This document shows positions 1 to 9,869 of a stretch of DNA of 64,000 bases, piece by piece. Below the pieces are notes generated by a model. That model was not told the origin of the DNA. It did not search any database and was given only the letters and a program-made list of their open reading frames with translations. The position numbers and the translations under genes are program-made. The stretch's first letter is position 1. Each line of letters starts with the position of its first letter. The DNA comes from Leishmania mexicana MHOM/GT/2001/U1103 (Eukaryota > Euglenozoa > Kinetoplastea > Trypanosomatida > Trypanosomatidae), in contig NC_018327.1 of the NCBI RefSeq assembly GCF_000234665.1, forward strand, positions 150,998-214,997, written 5' to 3'.

Positions 1-8
1 TCGACGGC

Positions 9-1286
9 ATGGAGACGACCCCGGTCGGTGGGCGGCGCGCGCTCACGCGCGGCGTGGCGTCGCGGTATTGGCGCGGAGTCTTCATCCTTGCTTTGATTAT
101 GTGCACAGTGAAGGCGTCACTGCATCCCAGCCGGTTGGTAGAGCTCGCCGCTGTCGTGATGGTTGCGTGTGGGGCGAATGTGGTACATGTCTGTGAAACC
201 CGCCAGCAGCGACGGCGCGCCCTGGCATGGTGGCTCCACTGTCAAGCGACCATCGCGGAGAGCTTTGCGGACGATCTGCTGCGTAAAGCGGGCAACCGGT
301 GTAGCGAAGCAGTGTCAAATGGGGCAGACGCTGAAGAGCAAGGTGGATCCGTTGCGCAGCCGCTTCTGCCAACCAATCGCGCTGCTGTCCACACGCTCTG
401 CACGATACCGCTGCACATGTTGGAAGAGCTGGCAAATGTCGCTTGCCTGGTGGTGTGGAGTGAAGGACTCTCGTTGGCAACACATTACGGATCCGATACT
501 ACCGGTCCTGTGAACCTCTCGGCGCTGCCAATCCAGTGGTTCTGGGAGCAGTTGTGCGGCCGCGCCGCTCCGACGTACGCGAACGGTGCGTCCTCTGCGG
601 CTGTCGTGGAAGCTACGATGCGGGCATGCCGACGCTCACTCGAAGACAAGCAGAGGGAGCGCGGTGGTGCTCCTTTGGTCATAGCGGAGGCAGTGGCCCA
701 CGTGTTACCCTGGACACTGGACTACAAGGCGGCACCGCCACCGCCGACCGGCGCACTAGAGGGGTGTCACGACTACGAGGTAGGCGAGGTGCTTGCACCT
801 TTTGCCGCTGCGGCGGCCGGTAACGCCAGCGGTGTCGTCCTTGCGACACCCCATGGAGACTCTTCTCCTGTGCACCCTCTCGATGTGGAACTGCGACGGC
901 TGCCGCACCTTTCGCCGCTTCAGGGCCGCCTCGTCGTGTGCGCCGCCTTCGTGTTTGCCTCTCTGAGAGCGGCTCCACGCGCGCTGGGTAAGACGCCTCG
1001 CCGCTGTCCAGCCCCTTTCTCCGCCTGCACCGGAGAGTCGACACCCGCGCTTCTGACGCACCTCGTCCACACTCAAATGTGCGTAGAGCCGTCCCTGTGG
1101 TGCAGAAATGACTCAGAGGGCACCTCGACGGTGCAGTGGCGGCGGGCGGCAAAGCGCACGCGAGCTGCCTTGCAGCTCCTCCAGCAATTCACGCTGTCGG
1201 CTCAGCAGTGCGGCGTTCAAGACGCTCCTGCAGGCCGCGCGTACACACCGGTGCTGCCCTCGCTCCTTCACGAACTCTTCCGCTAA
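9..1286 (+). CDS. Hypothetical protein with N-terminal membrane segments, possibly 5'-partial
   Basis: An open frame of 425 codons starts at an ATG only eight bases into the window. The frame is open upstream of that ATG, so the true start may lie outside. Residues about 22-42 and 44-60 are hydrophobic and look like one or two membrane segments close to the N-terminus. The remainder is soluble-looking, rich in Ala and Arg, with scattered Cys and Trp. I recognise no enzyme motif. The N-terminal membrane placement would suit an organelle membrane protein, but I see nothing that identifies which. Coding status rests on frame length, strand agreement with all neighbours and GC-rich third positions. 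The stop at 1284-1286 is followed by GT-rich non-coding sequence. Confidence 0.75.
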   Translation: METTPVGGRRALTRGVASRYWRGVFILALIMCTVKASLHPSRLVELAAVVMVACGANVVHVCETRQQRRRALAWWLHCQATIAESFADDLLRKAGNRCSEAVSNGADAEEQGGSVAQPLLPTNRAAVHTLCTIPLHMLEELANVACLVVWSEGLSLATHYGSDTTGPVNLSALPIQWFWEQLCGRAAPTYANGASSAAVVEATMRACRRSLEDKQRERGGAPLVIAEAVAHVLPWTLDYKAAPPPPTGALEGCHDYEVGEVLAPFAAAAAGNASGVVLATPHGDSSPVHPLDVELRRLPHLSPLQGRLVVCAAFVFASLRAAPRALGKTPRRCPAPFSACTGESTPALLTHLVHTQMCVEPSLWCRNDSEGTSTVQWRRAAKRTRAALQLLQQFTLSAQQCGVQDAPAGRAYTPVLPSLLHELFR

Positions 1287-1751
1287 CGAGGTGTGGCCCA
1301 TGTCCCAGGTGAACCACAGTGGGTGGAAGAGTCGAGAATACCGTGATGCGCCTTGATGCGCGTGTATGCATGTGTGTGGTGTGTGGTGTGTGGTGTGTGC
1401 ACACTATACGTGCTGTCCACTGTCACTTCGAAGAAAATGAAAGCCACGTGAAGCTGCACAATGGAAGCGAGTGCACTGTCGGATGGCGTGTTAGGGGCAG
1501 GGTCATGTCTGTTGGCCGGCCTTTGTAGGTTGTCGAGGAGTGTGATGGGCTCGTACAAGGCGACGCTACCTCTCTAATGTCTCTCACTTCACGCACGGCA
1601 TCTCATCCCTTTCCCCTCCTCCTCCTCTCACTCTCGCACGTGCAGCGGTGCGCCACAGTACGCTGTGCGACGTGTACACCACGCTCTCAAGCACGCGCAG
1701 ACACGCACAAGAAGCGAGTGCACGGTGATGCACGCTTCCATCTTGGCATCC
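1287..1751. other. Intergenic spacer
   Basis: No convincing gene is present. The stretch contains a (GT)-rich tract near 1370-1400 and a C/T-rich run near 1608-1640 that could serve as the trans-splicing signal for the small gene downstream. Confidence 0.6.
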
Positions 1752-2150
1752 ATGTACACTGAAAGGGATGTATCCGTGTCCAGCGACTCCGCCTTGTCCG
1801 GCCCATCATCCTGCTGCGTGTCATCCTTGTCGCCGTCGTCCTCCTTCTCCGCCTCTGCGCACCGGCGAGGCTACGGCGCGCCGCCGCCACCACTGCAGCG
1901 TTTTTTTGTGCCTGAGCCACGCGGCTTGGCGCAGGAGACGAGCTCTGCTGTGCCCTTCGCCAGCATCGGCGGGTTGGCCGGGGAGCTACTGGCCCTGCTG
2001 CGCGCCACCGAGTATGACGTTTACCACGTTCAGTGTGTCGCAACGGAGGCTATGGCAAACCTGCAGGTTGTACGCTTGCATCTTATTGAGCGCACGCTGA
2101 ATGCTGCCGTCGGGGTGGCGGAGGCGTGTCCATCGCGAGAGGACGGCTGA
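1752..2150 (+). CDS. Small hypothetical protein, Ser-rich N-terminus
   Basis: The open frame runs back to a GTG at 1665, but kinetoplastids start at ATG. The candidates are 1728 and 1752; I chose 1752, giving about 132 residues. The first 40 residues are mostly Ser with some Pro and Cys and look disordered. They are followed by a Pro run and a compact helical-looking C-terminal half (about residues 70-125) with regular Leu, Ala and Val spacing. No domain is recognised. It is short and partly low-complexity, so it could be a chance frame. In favour, it lies on the coding strand between plausible processing signals and the C-terminal half has protein-like composition rather than the His/Thr/Cys-rich look of translated spacer. 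Confidence 0.5.
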   Translation: MYTERDVSVSSDSALSGPSSCCVSSLSPSSSFSASAHRRGYGAPPPPLQRFFVPEPRGLAQETSSAVPFASIGGLAGELLALLRATEYDVYHVQCVATEAMANLQVVRLHLIERTLNAAVGVAEACPSREDG

Positions 2151-3417
2151 GGTTGGAGTACTGGACTGTCAATCGCTCAAGTAGAAACGTGGCTTCCATG
2201 CCCAGCACAGTCCTCCCCAGCTTCCTCCCCCCTCCTCCCCCAAGCGTGCTGGGGCCTCTGCTGGACAGTCCGTCCTCGCACCCCCGCCATACCTCCACCA
2301 CACCCATACACATGAGTAACTTGTGTCTGCCCTTACGCTCCTGCTAGCCACTGCTGTCGTATTCACTTCTCCTGTTACTAATGATTGCTGCCTCTTCTTC
2401 TCGCCGCCGCTGCGTGCGTGGGTGCGCTCGTTTCTCCGTCAAGGTGTTCGCTACCTGGTGCACAGAACCACCAGAGCGAGGGCGGCGATCTCCATGTGCC
2501 GCAGGAAAGGGGCGCTATGCTCGGAAACTGACGAAAGGCTCAGCTTCCCGTATGGGAGGGTGGGTTTGTATACGGACGGTCTAGTGTGTGTATCTCTCAC
2601 AGTGTTCTCGCCCCAACTCCTCCTCCTCCCCCCACTCGCCGGCCGCTCCTGTTCGATCTTGGCTGTCTCACCACCAACACACACGGGGTGACACACATGC
2701 AAAGAGTCTGGCCTTATTTCATACCTCACTCTGGTCTTTGCCCTTCCCCATCCATCCGACTTTTGGCTGCGCCGCCACACACGAAGAAAGCAAACCACAA
2801 GCGCTCGTAACGCCTCGTTTGGCTGGTCGAATCCATCGGCACCCTCTCATATCGCCGCCACTGCGCCAAGAGCCCCATCACATACCACCCGCCAAAACGG
2901 CCGCATCGGCAGTACCAACGTCCCCCCCCCTCCCCTCCCCTCCTCTTCCTAAAAGAAAACACGCACACACACACACACACAGACCCGCCTTGGCTTTCGA
3001 AAAAGCTTTTGGGGCTTTCCGATCGTCGTGTGGCTCTCTTGTCCTCCACTCCATCTCCTGCCCGTTCCTCCGAACCCCATCCTTCGTCAGCCACACAACC
3101 GACGCCCGAAGCCAAGCCTCAACCTTCTCCCTATACCCTTCCCACTGATCACAAAAAGACGCTGCGCGCCGCGCTAGCGCCCTCCTCCGATCACCACCAC
3201 CCCTTCGTGTTTTCGCTGCTCTGCTGCTTCTCCTGCTTTACTGTTTGCATCCGCCTCCTCTCGTGTGTGTGGTCATCCGGCGCGGCCATTCCTTCCCTGT
3301 TGAGGGGGGGGAACCACGGCACGACGTGACACGCACGTCATTGCGGCAGCGGAAAAGGCACGCCTTCTGTCACGCATACGCGCACACAGAGCACGGCAAC
3401 GTGTGCAGCAATCGAGC
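2151..3417. other. Intergenic spacer
   Basis: No gene is seen. The stretch is C/T-rich with poly-C near 2924-2945 and a CA repeat near 2960-2980. The C/T-rich stretch at about 3180-3270 is the likely splice-acceptor signal for aldose 1-epimerase. Open frames here translate to low-complexity His/Pro/Ser/Thr sequence and were rejected. Confidence 0.6.
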
Positions 3418-4644
3418 ATGGCTGACACGCAACCTGTCCCGGCGACGGTGACGTCCGCGCATGGCGCCCATGCCGAGGCGTTTGGCGAGTCTTTCATCAT
3501 AACACTGAGCTCTGAGAACCTGCGCGTGCAGCTGCTGTCGCATGGTGCGGCGCTAAACTCCGTGAAGGTGCGCAAACCGCACGCCGCAGCATCGACGACC
3601 GCTGCGGCGTCGGCGACTGCGGAGCAGGACGATGAATGGTTGGAGGTGTGCCTCGGCTACACGAACCCGGAGGAGGCCCTCAGCGCCGACGCGGTGGCCG
3701 GTCACACTATTGGACGATACGCCGGGCGCCTTGCCAATGGCGAGCTCGAGATCACGGGAACGACGTATACGCTCGCCAAAAACTGCGGCCCGCACAACCT
3801 CCACGGCGGTCCGGTCGGGTTTCAAAACCAGGAATGGAAGTACCTGTTGTCGGACGGCGGGGACGAGACCGGTGTGGCGTTCCACCTCGTCTCACCGCAC
3901 ATGGATCAGGGCTTCCCCGGTGAACTCTTCGTGACGGCTACCTACAGCATCATCAAGTCAGCTCCAGTACCCACCCTCAAGTACGTGCTGCAAGCCTCGC
4001 TGTCGGACAACACGCCAGCGGACGTGACGGTGATCAACCTGACGAACCACGCGTACTGGAACCTGAATGGTGCTCCTCGACCAGGAGCGGCGGATGCGGT
4101 GGCGCCGCTGCCGCGAAGCATCGCGAACCACTACCTGCAGTTACAGTCCAAGTACTTTGCCGTCACCGATGAACTGAGTATCCCGAATGGTGACATGCGT
4201 CCCGTCGAGGGCACCCCGCACGACTACTCGGCGCTGCGCTGCGTTGCCGAGGGAATGGAGGCGACGAAGGAGGAAGGTCGCGACGGTGGCGGCTACGACG
4301 ACCCGGTCGCCCTTGAAACGTGGGACTCGACCCTGCGGGAGGCAGCTCTGGTGTACAGTCCAGCTACCAAGCTGCGCATGCAGGTGTGCACCACGAACCC
4401 AGCCATTGTTGTCTACACAGCAAACCACCTGCCGGCCGATGCCTCTGGCGCAAAAGGCCAGCGCTTCCAGCAGCACAGTGCGATCTGCCTGGAGTGTCAG
4501 TACTTCCCAAACAGTCCCAACGTGCGAGCCTTCCCATCGACAGTGTTAAAGAAGGGCGAAGCGTACAACGAGACTACGACTCATGCGTTCCAGTTCATGA
4601 ACGCCGACATCACTCCAGAGGAGAGGCTGCTGCGCCGTCAGTAA
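3418..4644 (+). CDS. Aldose 1-epimerase (galactose mutarotase family)
   Basis: This 408-residue protein should interconvert the alpha and beta anomers of galactose or glucose, the entry step of hexose use. The frame extends to a GTG at 3403, but the first ATG is at 3418 and is preferred. Family motifs are clear: GRYAGRLANG at about 99-108, NLHGGP at 127-132, NHAYWNLNG at 210-218 and LECQYFPNSPN near 358-368. By family analogy the catalytic and binding residues would be His129, His211, Asp294 (in GGYDDP) and Glu359, so the active site looks intact. A low-complexity Ala/Thr insert at about 56-68 and an acidic insert near 282-292 make it longer than the usual 340-350 residues. A SIDER copy lies about 0.8 kb downstream, probably in its 3' UTR or spacer. 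I see no clear C-terminal peroxisomal targeting signal (it ends LLRRQ). Confidence 0.93.
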   Translation: MADTQPVPATVTSAHGAHAEAFGESFIITLSSENLRVQLLSHGAALNSVKVRKPHAAASTTAAASATAEQDDEWLEVCLGYTNPEEALSADAVAGHTIGRYAGRLANGELEITGTTYTLAKNCGPHNLHGGPVGFQNQEWKYLLSDGGDETGVAFHLVSPHMDQGFPGELFVTATYSIIKSAPVPTLKYVLQASLSDNTPADVTVINLTNHAYWNLNGAPRPGAADAVAPLPRSIANHYLQLQSKYFAVTDELSIPNGDMRPVEGTPHDYSALRCVAEGMEATKEEGRDGGGYDDPVALETWDSTLREAALVYSPATKLRMQVCTTNPAIVVYTANHLPADASGAKGQRFQQHSAICLECQYFPNSPNVRAFPSTVLKKGEAYNETTTHAFQFMNADITPEERLLRRQ

Positions 4645-5476
4645 ACCGTGCCGTCCTGCGTGGAGATGCGTGTATGGGCTGGAGCTGCGAGAGGAGAGAT
4701 AAACGGCGGGGAGAAAGAGGAAGGCGAACCTCAGCCGCCCCCCTTCACGTGCTGTAGGGCATGCGGTGCCTCTTCCGCCACTCCCCCGCACAAAGCCTCA
4801 CGCTTGCGGTCCTTGTGCCCTCACCTGTGGAGTTTCACCTCTCCGCACCTCACCGCGACCCTCGACAAGGCAGCGGCACGCACTCTCCGTTGATCGACTC
4901 CCTATACTCCTAGTCTTGCTCTATCGTTTTGCCAGGATTGCATGTCGTGCGAGCTCGGTGACTTGCGTGGCATGCGCCTTTCCCGTGTATTCGCGTATGC
5001 GCGGGCACCGCATCCTCTCCCCCTGAAGACGGCACACGAATTTAGGAGCAAGAAAGACCCCTGGCACCACCGCAGGCGCACCGGAACGCATACTTGAGGC
5101 GGCGGACAGGGAGGGTGGAAGCCAGGGGAGAGAACTCTCAGCAGACAAGAAGGGACCATGAGAGCGCGCGAGCGAGCATAAGAGGGCGAGATGGGTTAGC
5201 GGTGAGGGAGACATGATGGGGAGGCGGTGCGCAGCTCTGTGGTCAGCAGCAGGCTCCCTTTCGCTGCCTCCCTCCTCCTTTTTTACGAATTCGTCGCCGC
5301 CCGTCACCCGCACGGCTTCCCCCCCCCCCCGCGAAGGGACTGCACGGACGAGACCGCGTCGGTGCCGCGGAGTGTCAGCGGCCATTTTTCTTCCGCCGCC
5401 CACCTCTCTCCCGCCTTGCTGGTGTTTCTTCTCCTTGGCTCTTCGCTGCCTTCTTCTACCTTCTTGTCGGCCCTCC

Positions 5477-5967
5477 CATGACACGGGACACCTCTCAGTG
5501 CGTGGCGTCAGGGCCCCGTGTGCGCCTGCGCTCGGCGGGAGAGGGGCCATGGAGCCCCCGCCACCCCCGCAATGCCGAACGGCTGCTGGCGGTGACAGGG
5601 TCGAGTGCCTACGACATGGCGAGGCCAGTGGGAGTCATGGCTGCCGATGTCGGCGGTGAGGTCCTGGATGGCGGTGCGTGGGGGAGCGGCGCGCGACAGT
5701 GGGCACACGCTCGTGCCATCCACATGATGTGCAGAGTATCGACACCACCACCCAAGCGTATCCCAGCCACCCGCCTCCGGCCCTCACACGGCTTACGAGT
5801 GTGGTGGGTAGAGTTGGAGGCACAGGCCGCGCTCTCACATGGCTGAGTCAGGCGCATGGCTGTAGCGCTTGTGCCTAGGGCTGCTTCGCACCACGCGGTG
5901 TGGCGGGGGCCTGTGGCAGGCCGTAGGGGGTGCGGGTGGCGCATTGTTTGTGGGTCAAGTTGTATGG
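5477..5967 (+). mobile_element. SIDER retroposon copy (SIDER2-like), copy 1
   Basis: This roughly 490 bp block matches the other copies in the window (near 41.4, 53.4, 56.0 and 56.9 kb). It begins at the shared ATGACACGGGACACC and carries GTGCGTGGCGTCAGGGCCC close to its start. It carries GGCTGAGTCAGGCGCATGG about 370 bp later. These two regions resemble the paired 79-bp signatures of SIDER elements, which are short relics of ingi/DIRE retroposons. SIDER2 in 3' UTRs is known to promote mRNA decay in Leishmania. Compared with the copy at 53.4 kb, this one has lost the segment between two GTGGTGGG repeats (see findings). The SIDER2 assignment is from memory of the family; the repeat itself is directly visible. 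Confidence 0.8.
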
Positions 5968-6029
5968 TAGAAAGGAACCCTTTGCTTGAAGACGAAATGG
6001 GCCGTCGGCGTATCTTCCCTCTCCCTCTG

Positions 6030-6050
6030 CGTGTGTGTGTGTGTGTGTGC
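6030..6050. repeat. (GT)n microsatellite
   Basis: An uninterrupted GT dinucleotide run, typical of Leishmania spacers. Confidence 0.9.
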
Positions 6051-6819
6051 ACCACTGCGGCTGCGACTCGAACTTGTGTGCTCGACAAGAGCAAAGAACC
6101 AGGCGAGGAAGTAGGGCTCTGCGAGTGCCATGTGCGCTGGTGGGGTACCGACGTTGGCATGTACAGTCCCGTGGGGAGGGGCGGGTAGTATCGCGTCCAT
6201 GTCTCGGCTGTAGACGCTTGGATACCGCCGTCTACGTATCCCTCTCCCGCTGCCTGTACTAGGGCGCAGCAGACCCAAGGCATGTACAGGGGAGTGCACG
6301 GCTGATTAGGTGGTCATTCTGCTTGTTGAGGCTACGCACCGTCATGCTGTACGTATGCTCTCCACTTGTGGCGGAAAAGCCTCTGCACATTCTCTCTCCT
6401 CTCGCCACCTCTCTGTTACGTGCGCACTTGCACGCACAAAACACGCGCACATACACGCATCCATGCACTCAGTGAAGGCTGATCGAGCGCGTGGAGACGG
6501 AAGCAAGGATCGCGTGAAAGGCTAAAGAAAAAAGAATCCTGTGCTCCTGCGTCAGCGGCGTGCAGCTCTTCTCTCTCGCTCGCGATGGAATCGGCGCACT
6601 CGACAGATGCCACGAACTCCTCCTCGGCTTTCAGGCCTGCGCTCGGTGAACACGTGTAGGGGAACAAGTGACAGAGGCAAACGACCAGTGTGAAGGGCGC
6701 TGGGGCACGAAAAGCGGCATTAGCAGATCTCGCTCGTCCTCCCTTTCTTCGCTTTCCACCCCGAGCCCTGCCTCACACACGTGCGCGTGCCGCACCCTTT
6801 ACCCTACCCGGCATCCGCC

Positions 6820-7773
6820 ATGAACATCGTCACCTCCTACTTTCTCGTTCGCAAGCTGCCAGGCACCCTTGCCATCGGCGGAGACGTCCTGGAGCATCAG
6901 AACGCCCGCCAGCGCGAGTACTTGGAGTGTCTTCGACTCAATCAGCAGCATCCCGGCGTCGCGTCCATCCACCTCATCGTTGAAGGGGTCGACGCCTACG
7001 AGCACCTGCTGAAGCACGTTCTCTGCAACCCTCACTTCCAAAATGCATCGACGCCGACAACGTCCACGACGCCGGCAAGCGCACCGCACCGCAGACGCCA
7101 TGCCGTTCCTATCGTGCCTGTGGTGCACTTTGCCAGCGGCATGCCCTTGTACGCCGACCTCTTCGCCTACGCCAACCAGCTCCTCTCGCACCGCCTCACG
7201 ATGGTGTGCAACGCGGATGTGTATCTCTCCCCTGAGCACTTTTCGCTGTCAGCGGTAGGGGACCTCTTTCGCCAATCCCGCACTCTACCTCCTCCCCGCG
7301 CAGCGCGTCGCGGAGAGTGCCAGACGTTGACTACGGACATAGCGGAAGGGGAGGCGATGCAGTCCAAGTCTGCGCCGAAGCGAGCGAACCCTTTGGCGCT
7401 GGCGCTCACCCGCTACGAGAGCGATAACCCTCTCGACGCCCCATTCGTGTATGAGTACCGTGGCTCTCACGACGCCTTCGTGTTTGTGCCGCCGGTGCCG
7501 CCGTCGCTTGTGCGCAGTGTCGCCCATCCACAGAACTGCTACAAAGCCGAAAACATCGTCTTGCACGAGCTTCAGCAAAGTGGGTACCTGACACTGAACC
7601 CGACCTTGGGAGATGGCGTGCGCCTTGTTCACCGCCACGCCACCGATCTCCGGCAGTGGTTTCCGCCGGTGGACGAGTCGCGGTACGGTCGTGCACAGCC
7701 GAGCACTTTGGCACAGGCGGCATCGCGCATCCGTGAAGAAGCACGCGTGCGGTCGCCGCCGCCTTCTGTATAA
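6820..7773 (+). CDS. Glycosyltransferase-like hypothetical protein
   Basis: The frame runs back to a GTG at 6781, but the first ATG is at 6820, giving 317 residues. The layout resembles a GT-A nucleotide-sugar transferase family found in plants, algae and large DNA viruses. There is a hydrophobic N-terminus with an early strand (residues 1-10), then VCNADVYLS at 129-137, where Asn-Ala-Asp takes the place of the DxD metal-binding motif. RGSHDAFVF follows at 214-222, then CYKAENIVLHEL at 240-251 and NPTL at 260-263 with a later His pair. A polar insert at about 75-95 and another at 155-190 are low-complexity. No signal peptide or clear membrane segment is visible, so where it works is unknown. 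The donor and acceptor sugars cannot be told from sequence. Confidence 0.65.
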   Translation: MNIVTSYFLVRKLPGTLAIGGDVLEHQNARQREYLECLRLNQQHPGVASIHLIVEGVDAYEHLLKHVLCNPHFQNASTPTTSTTPASAPHRRRHAVPIVPVVHFASGMPLYADLFAYANQLLSHRLTMVCNADVYLSPEHFSLSAVGDLFRQSRTLPPPRAARRGECQTLTTDIAEGEAMQSKSAPKRANPLALALTRYESDNPLDAPFVYEYRGSHDAFVFVPPVPPSLVRSVAHPQNCYKAENIVLHELQQSGYLTLNPTLGDGVRLVHRHATDLRQWFPPVDESRYGRAQPSTLAQAASRIREEARVRSPPPSV

Positions 7774-9869
7774 GGGCTGATCTCTACATGCTCCCTCTCT
7801 CTCGTTACCATGTGTTGCCGGTGCACGTGGCGTGCCTTCAACGGCCCCTCTTGCGACTTGTTTTCCCTGTCGACTCCGGGTATGCAGCTCGGCGCAGATA
7901 CTCGCTCTGCGTCCAACGCGCCAAGCAGCACGGCTCGCTCGTAGTTTTCCTCTCTGTCTGTCTGTCTCTGCATTGTCGTTGGTGCCCCTTTGCCGGTGCG
8001 CCCTCTCACATGATTAAAAACGAACAGGCATATTACTCCCGATAGTCGCGGGAACATCCTTGTCCCCTTCCACCCCCCCCCTCCCCACCCACCCACCCTC
8101 GCCGCCTCCATGCCCCGCTCCCACTCCCTCGCTGTAGGCTTGTACTCATCAAAACGGTGCGAATCGCACGCTGGCTCGGCCGACACCGTCTCGCGCCTCT
8201 AGCGTGTGCGCGAGATGCCATCCGTGATGGAAATTGGTGCGCACGTATGCCTTCTTCTCTCCTTTGGGGGTTTTTCCGCCTCTGCTCTTCCACTTGTTAT
8301 CGACCTCTCCATCTCCCTCTATGCCTCTTGCCTCTGCCCTTGTTGTCACCTCCCTGTGCGCACACGCATGCCTGTATATGCATAGAGGTAGTGTGGGCGC
8401 GCGTGTGCGTGTGTCGTAGCAGCTGCGCTGATTCACGCCCTCCTTCCATCACTTTGAATACCTTATCTACGCTATCTTTTTGTTGCGACTGTGTTGCCTT
8501 TTGCTTTCCAAAAAAAATTTGGGTTGGGTGTGCAACCAAACACCCCGTGGCATCTCGCTGGCTGACCCCCGCCCACCTCCTCCTCCTCCTCCCCTACTCT
8601 CTCCTACACCCACACACCCTTATCTCCTACTCCCTCGACCCTTCCTGTCTCCGCTCACAAGGACACGCCCCTCCCTGCTTGCATCGCTCCCTCTCCCTCA
8701 CACGCCTTCTGCGCCGCTGCGCCCGTGTGTGTGTGTGTGTGTGTGCACGCGTCTTCGGATTTTTCGTTTCGTTACTTGCAGTGGGCTAGTAGCCAGCTCC
8801 TCGGCTCGACCATCGTTCCTCCTCGTCAGAATAAGTGGACCGTTGTCTCTCCTCGTTGTTGATCTTCTACGTCACCTGTCTCCGGGGGATTCGTCTGCTC
8901 ATCCGTGACTCTTCCTCTCCCGGTGTGTCGGCTCACTATACCTCGTACTCGATATCCTTGCTGATCTCTCCTGCCCGTCTTCTCATCCTCACGCGCTCTT
9001 CATTTCTCTGTTTAGCTTGCTGCTGTTGTTGTTGTTTGCGTTGTGTGTTCCTTGGCCTCCTCACTCCCCTCCCTCCACTGTATATTCGCTTGGCTGGAGG
9101 TGAAGGCGTCGTTGTCCCTGTGCCTGCATGTGAGCGTGCGCATTGGTTTTCGTTTTCCTTTGTTGTTGTTTTCCTCATCTAATTCTCCCCCCCCCCCATA
9201 TCTCGCTTGACAGCTTCCCACCTCAAGCTGCTCTTCGGTGAAGTGGTACGTGTTTCTCGGTCGTTATCATCGTGTGTGCTGGTCGTGGAGAGGCGTGGCG
9301 TTAGTGCCCCGTACCTCTCGTCGCTGTCCTCTGCCCCCCCCCCGTTACTTTCTCTCTTTTGTGTGTGTGTGTGTGTGTGTGTGTGCCGCCGCCGCGGTAC
9401 TCTCCGTTTCGTTTCTGTTGGCTGGAAGTCCTGGCGTCTTTCTCGCCATCACCCCATACACACACCATCATCATCATCATCATCCCGCTGTACAATTGTG
9501 AGCGCTCGCAGCCTGGGCCGCCTCTCCTACCTCTCCCTCTCGCTCTCTGCCTTGTTCGGTCCACTTGTTGCTGCTGTTTTCAGCATTTCTTCTGATTTCT
9601 TTGTTGCTCTGCTCATACGGAAATTGCCAAGGTCGTGGCCGAGAGCGCACGTGAATCCACATTAACGCGTGTGTCTCACGCTTCTGTTGGCGTGCTGCGG
9701 TGTTTGGTTGGTCAACGCGCGTGCGCAATCGGCCCTGTCGGGCTTCCTCGTCCCGCTCAGGGCATTCACGCAATAGGCAACGAGCGTAGAAGAGTCGAGA
9801 GAGACATAACGCTTCCCTACCACCAACACCACCCTCTTCCTCATCCTCTCTCGCCGCACCATCGGCAAG
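7774..9869. other. Intergenic spacer, strongly pyrimidine-rich
   Basis: There is no gene in 2.1 kb. From about 8050 to 9850 the + strand is dominated by C/T runs, with GT tracts at about 8725-8745 and 9359-9385 and a CAT run at 9465-9484. This is what a long trans-splicing region and 5' UTR look like. The final acceptor for the FtsX-like gene cannot be picked with confidence. Confidence 0.6.
9359..9385. repeat. (GT)n microsatellite
   Basis: A clean GT run of about 13 units lies in the pyrimidine-rich leader of the FtsX-like gene. A CAT trinucleotide run follows at 9465-9484. Confidence 0.9.

Larger units (their letters stand above)
4645..6819. other. Intergenic spacer with a SIDER copy
   Basis: No gene is seen in 2.2 kb. 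It holds C/T-rich runs near 5380-5470, a SIDER retroposon (5477-5967, listed separately), a (GT)n tract at 6030-6050 and unremarkable sequence up to the next gene. Confidence 0.6.

Noticed and set aside
3403..3417. GTG start for aldose 1-epimerase
   Set aside because: Kinetoplastid nuclear genes start at ATG; the first one is at 3418.
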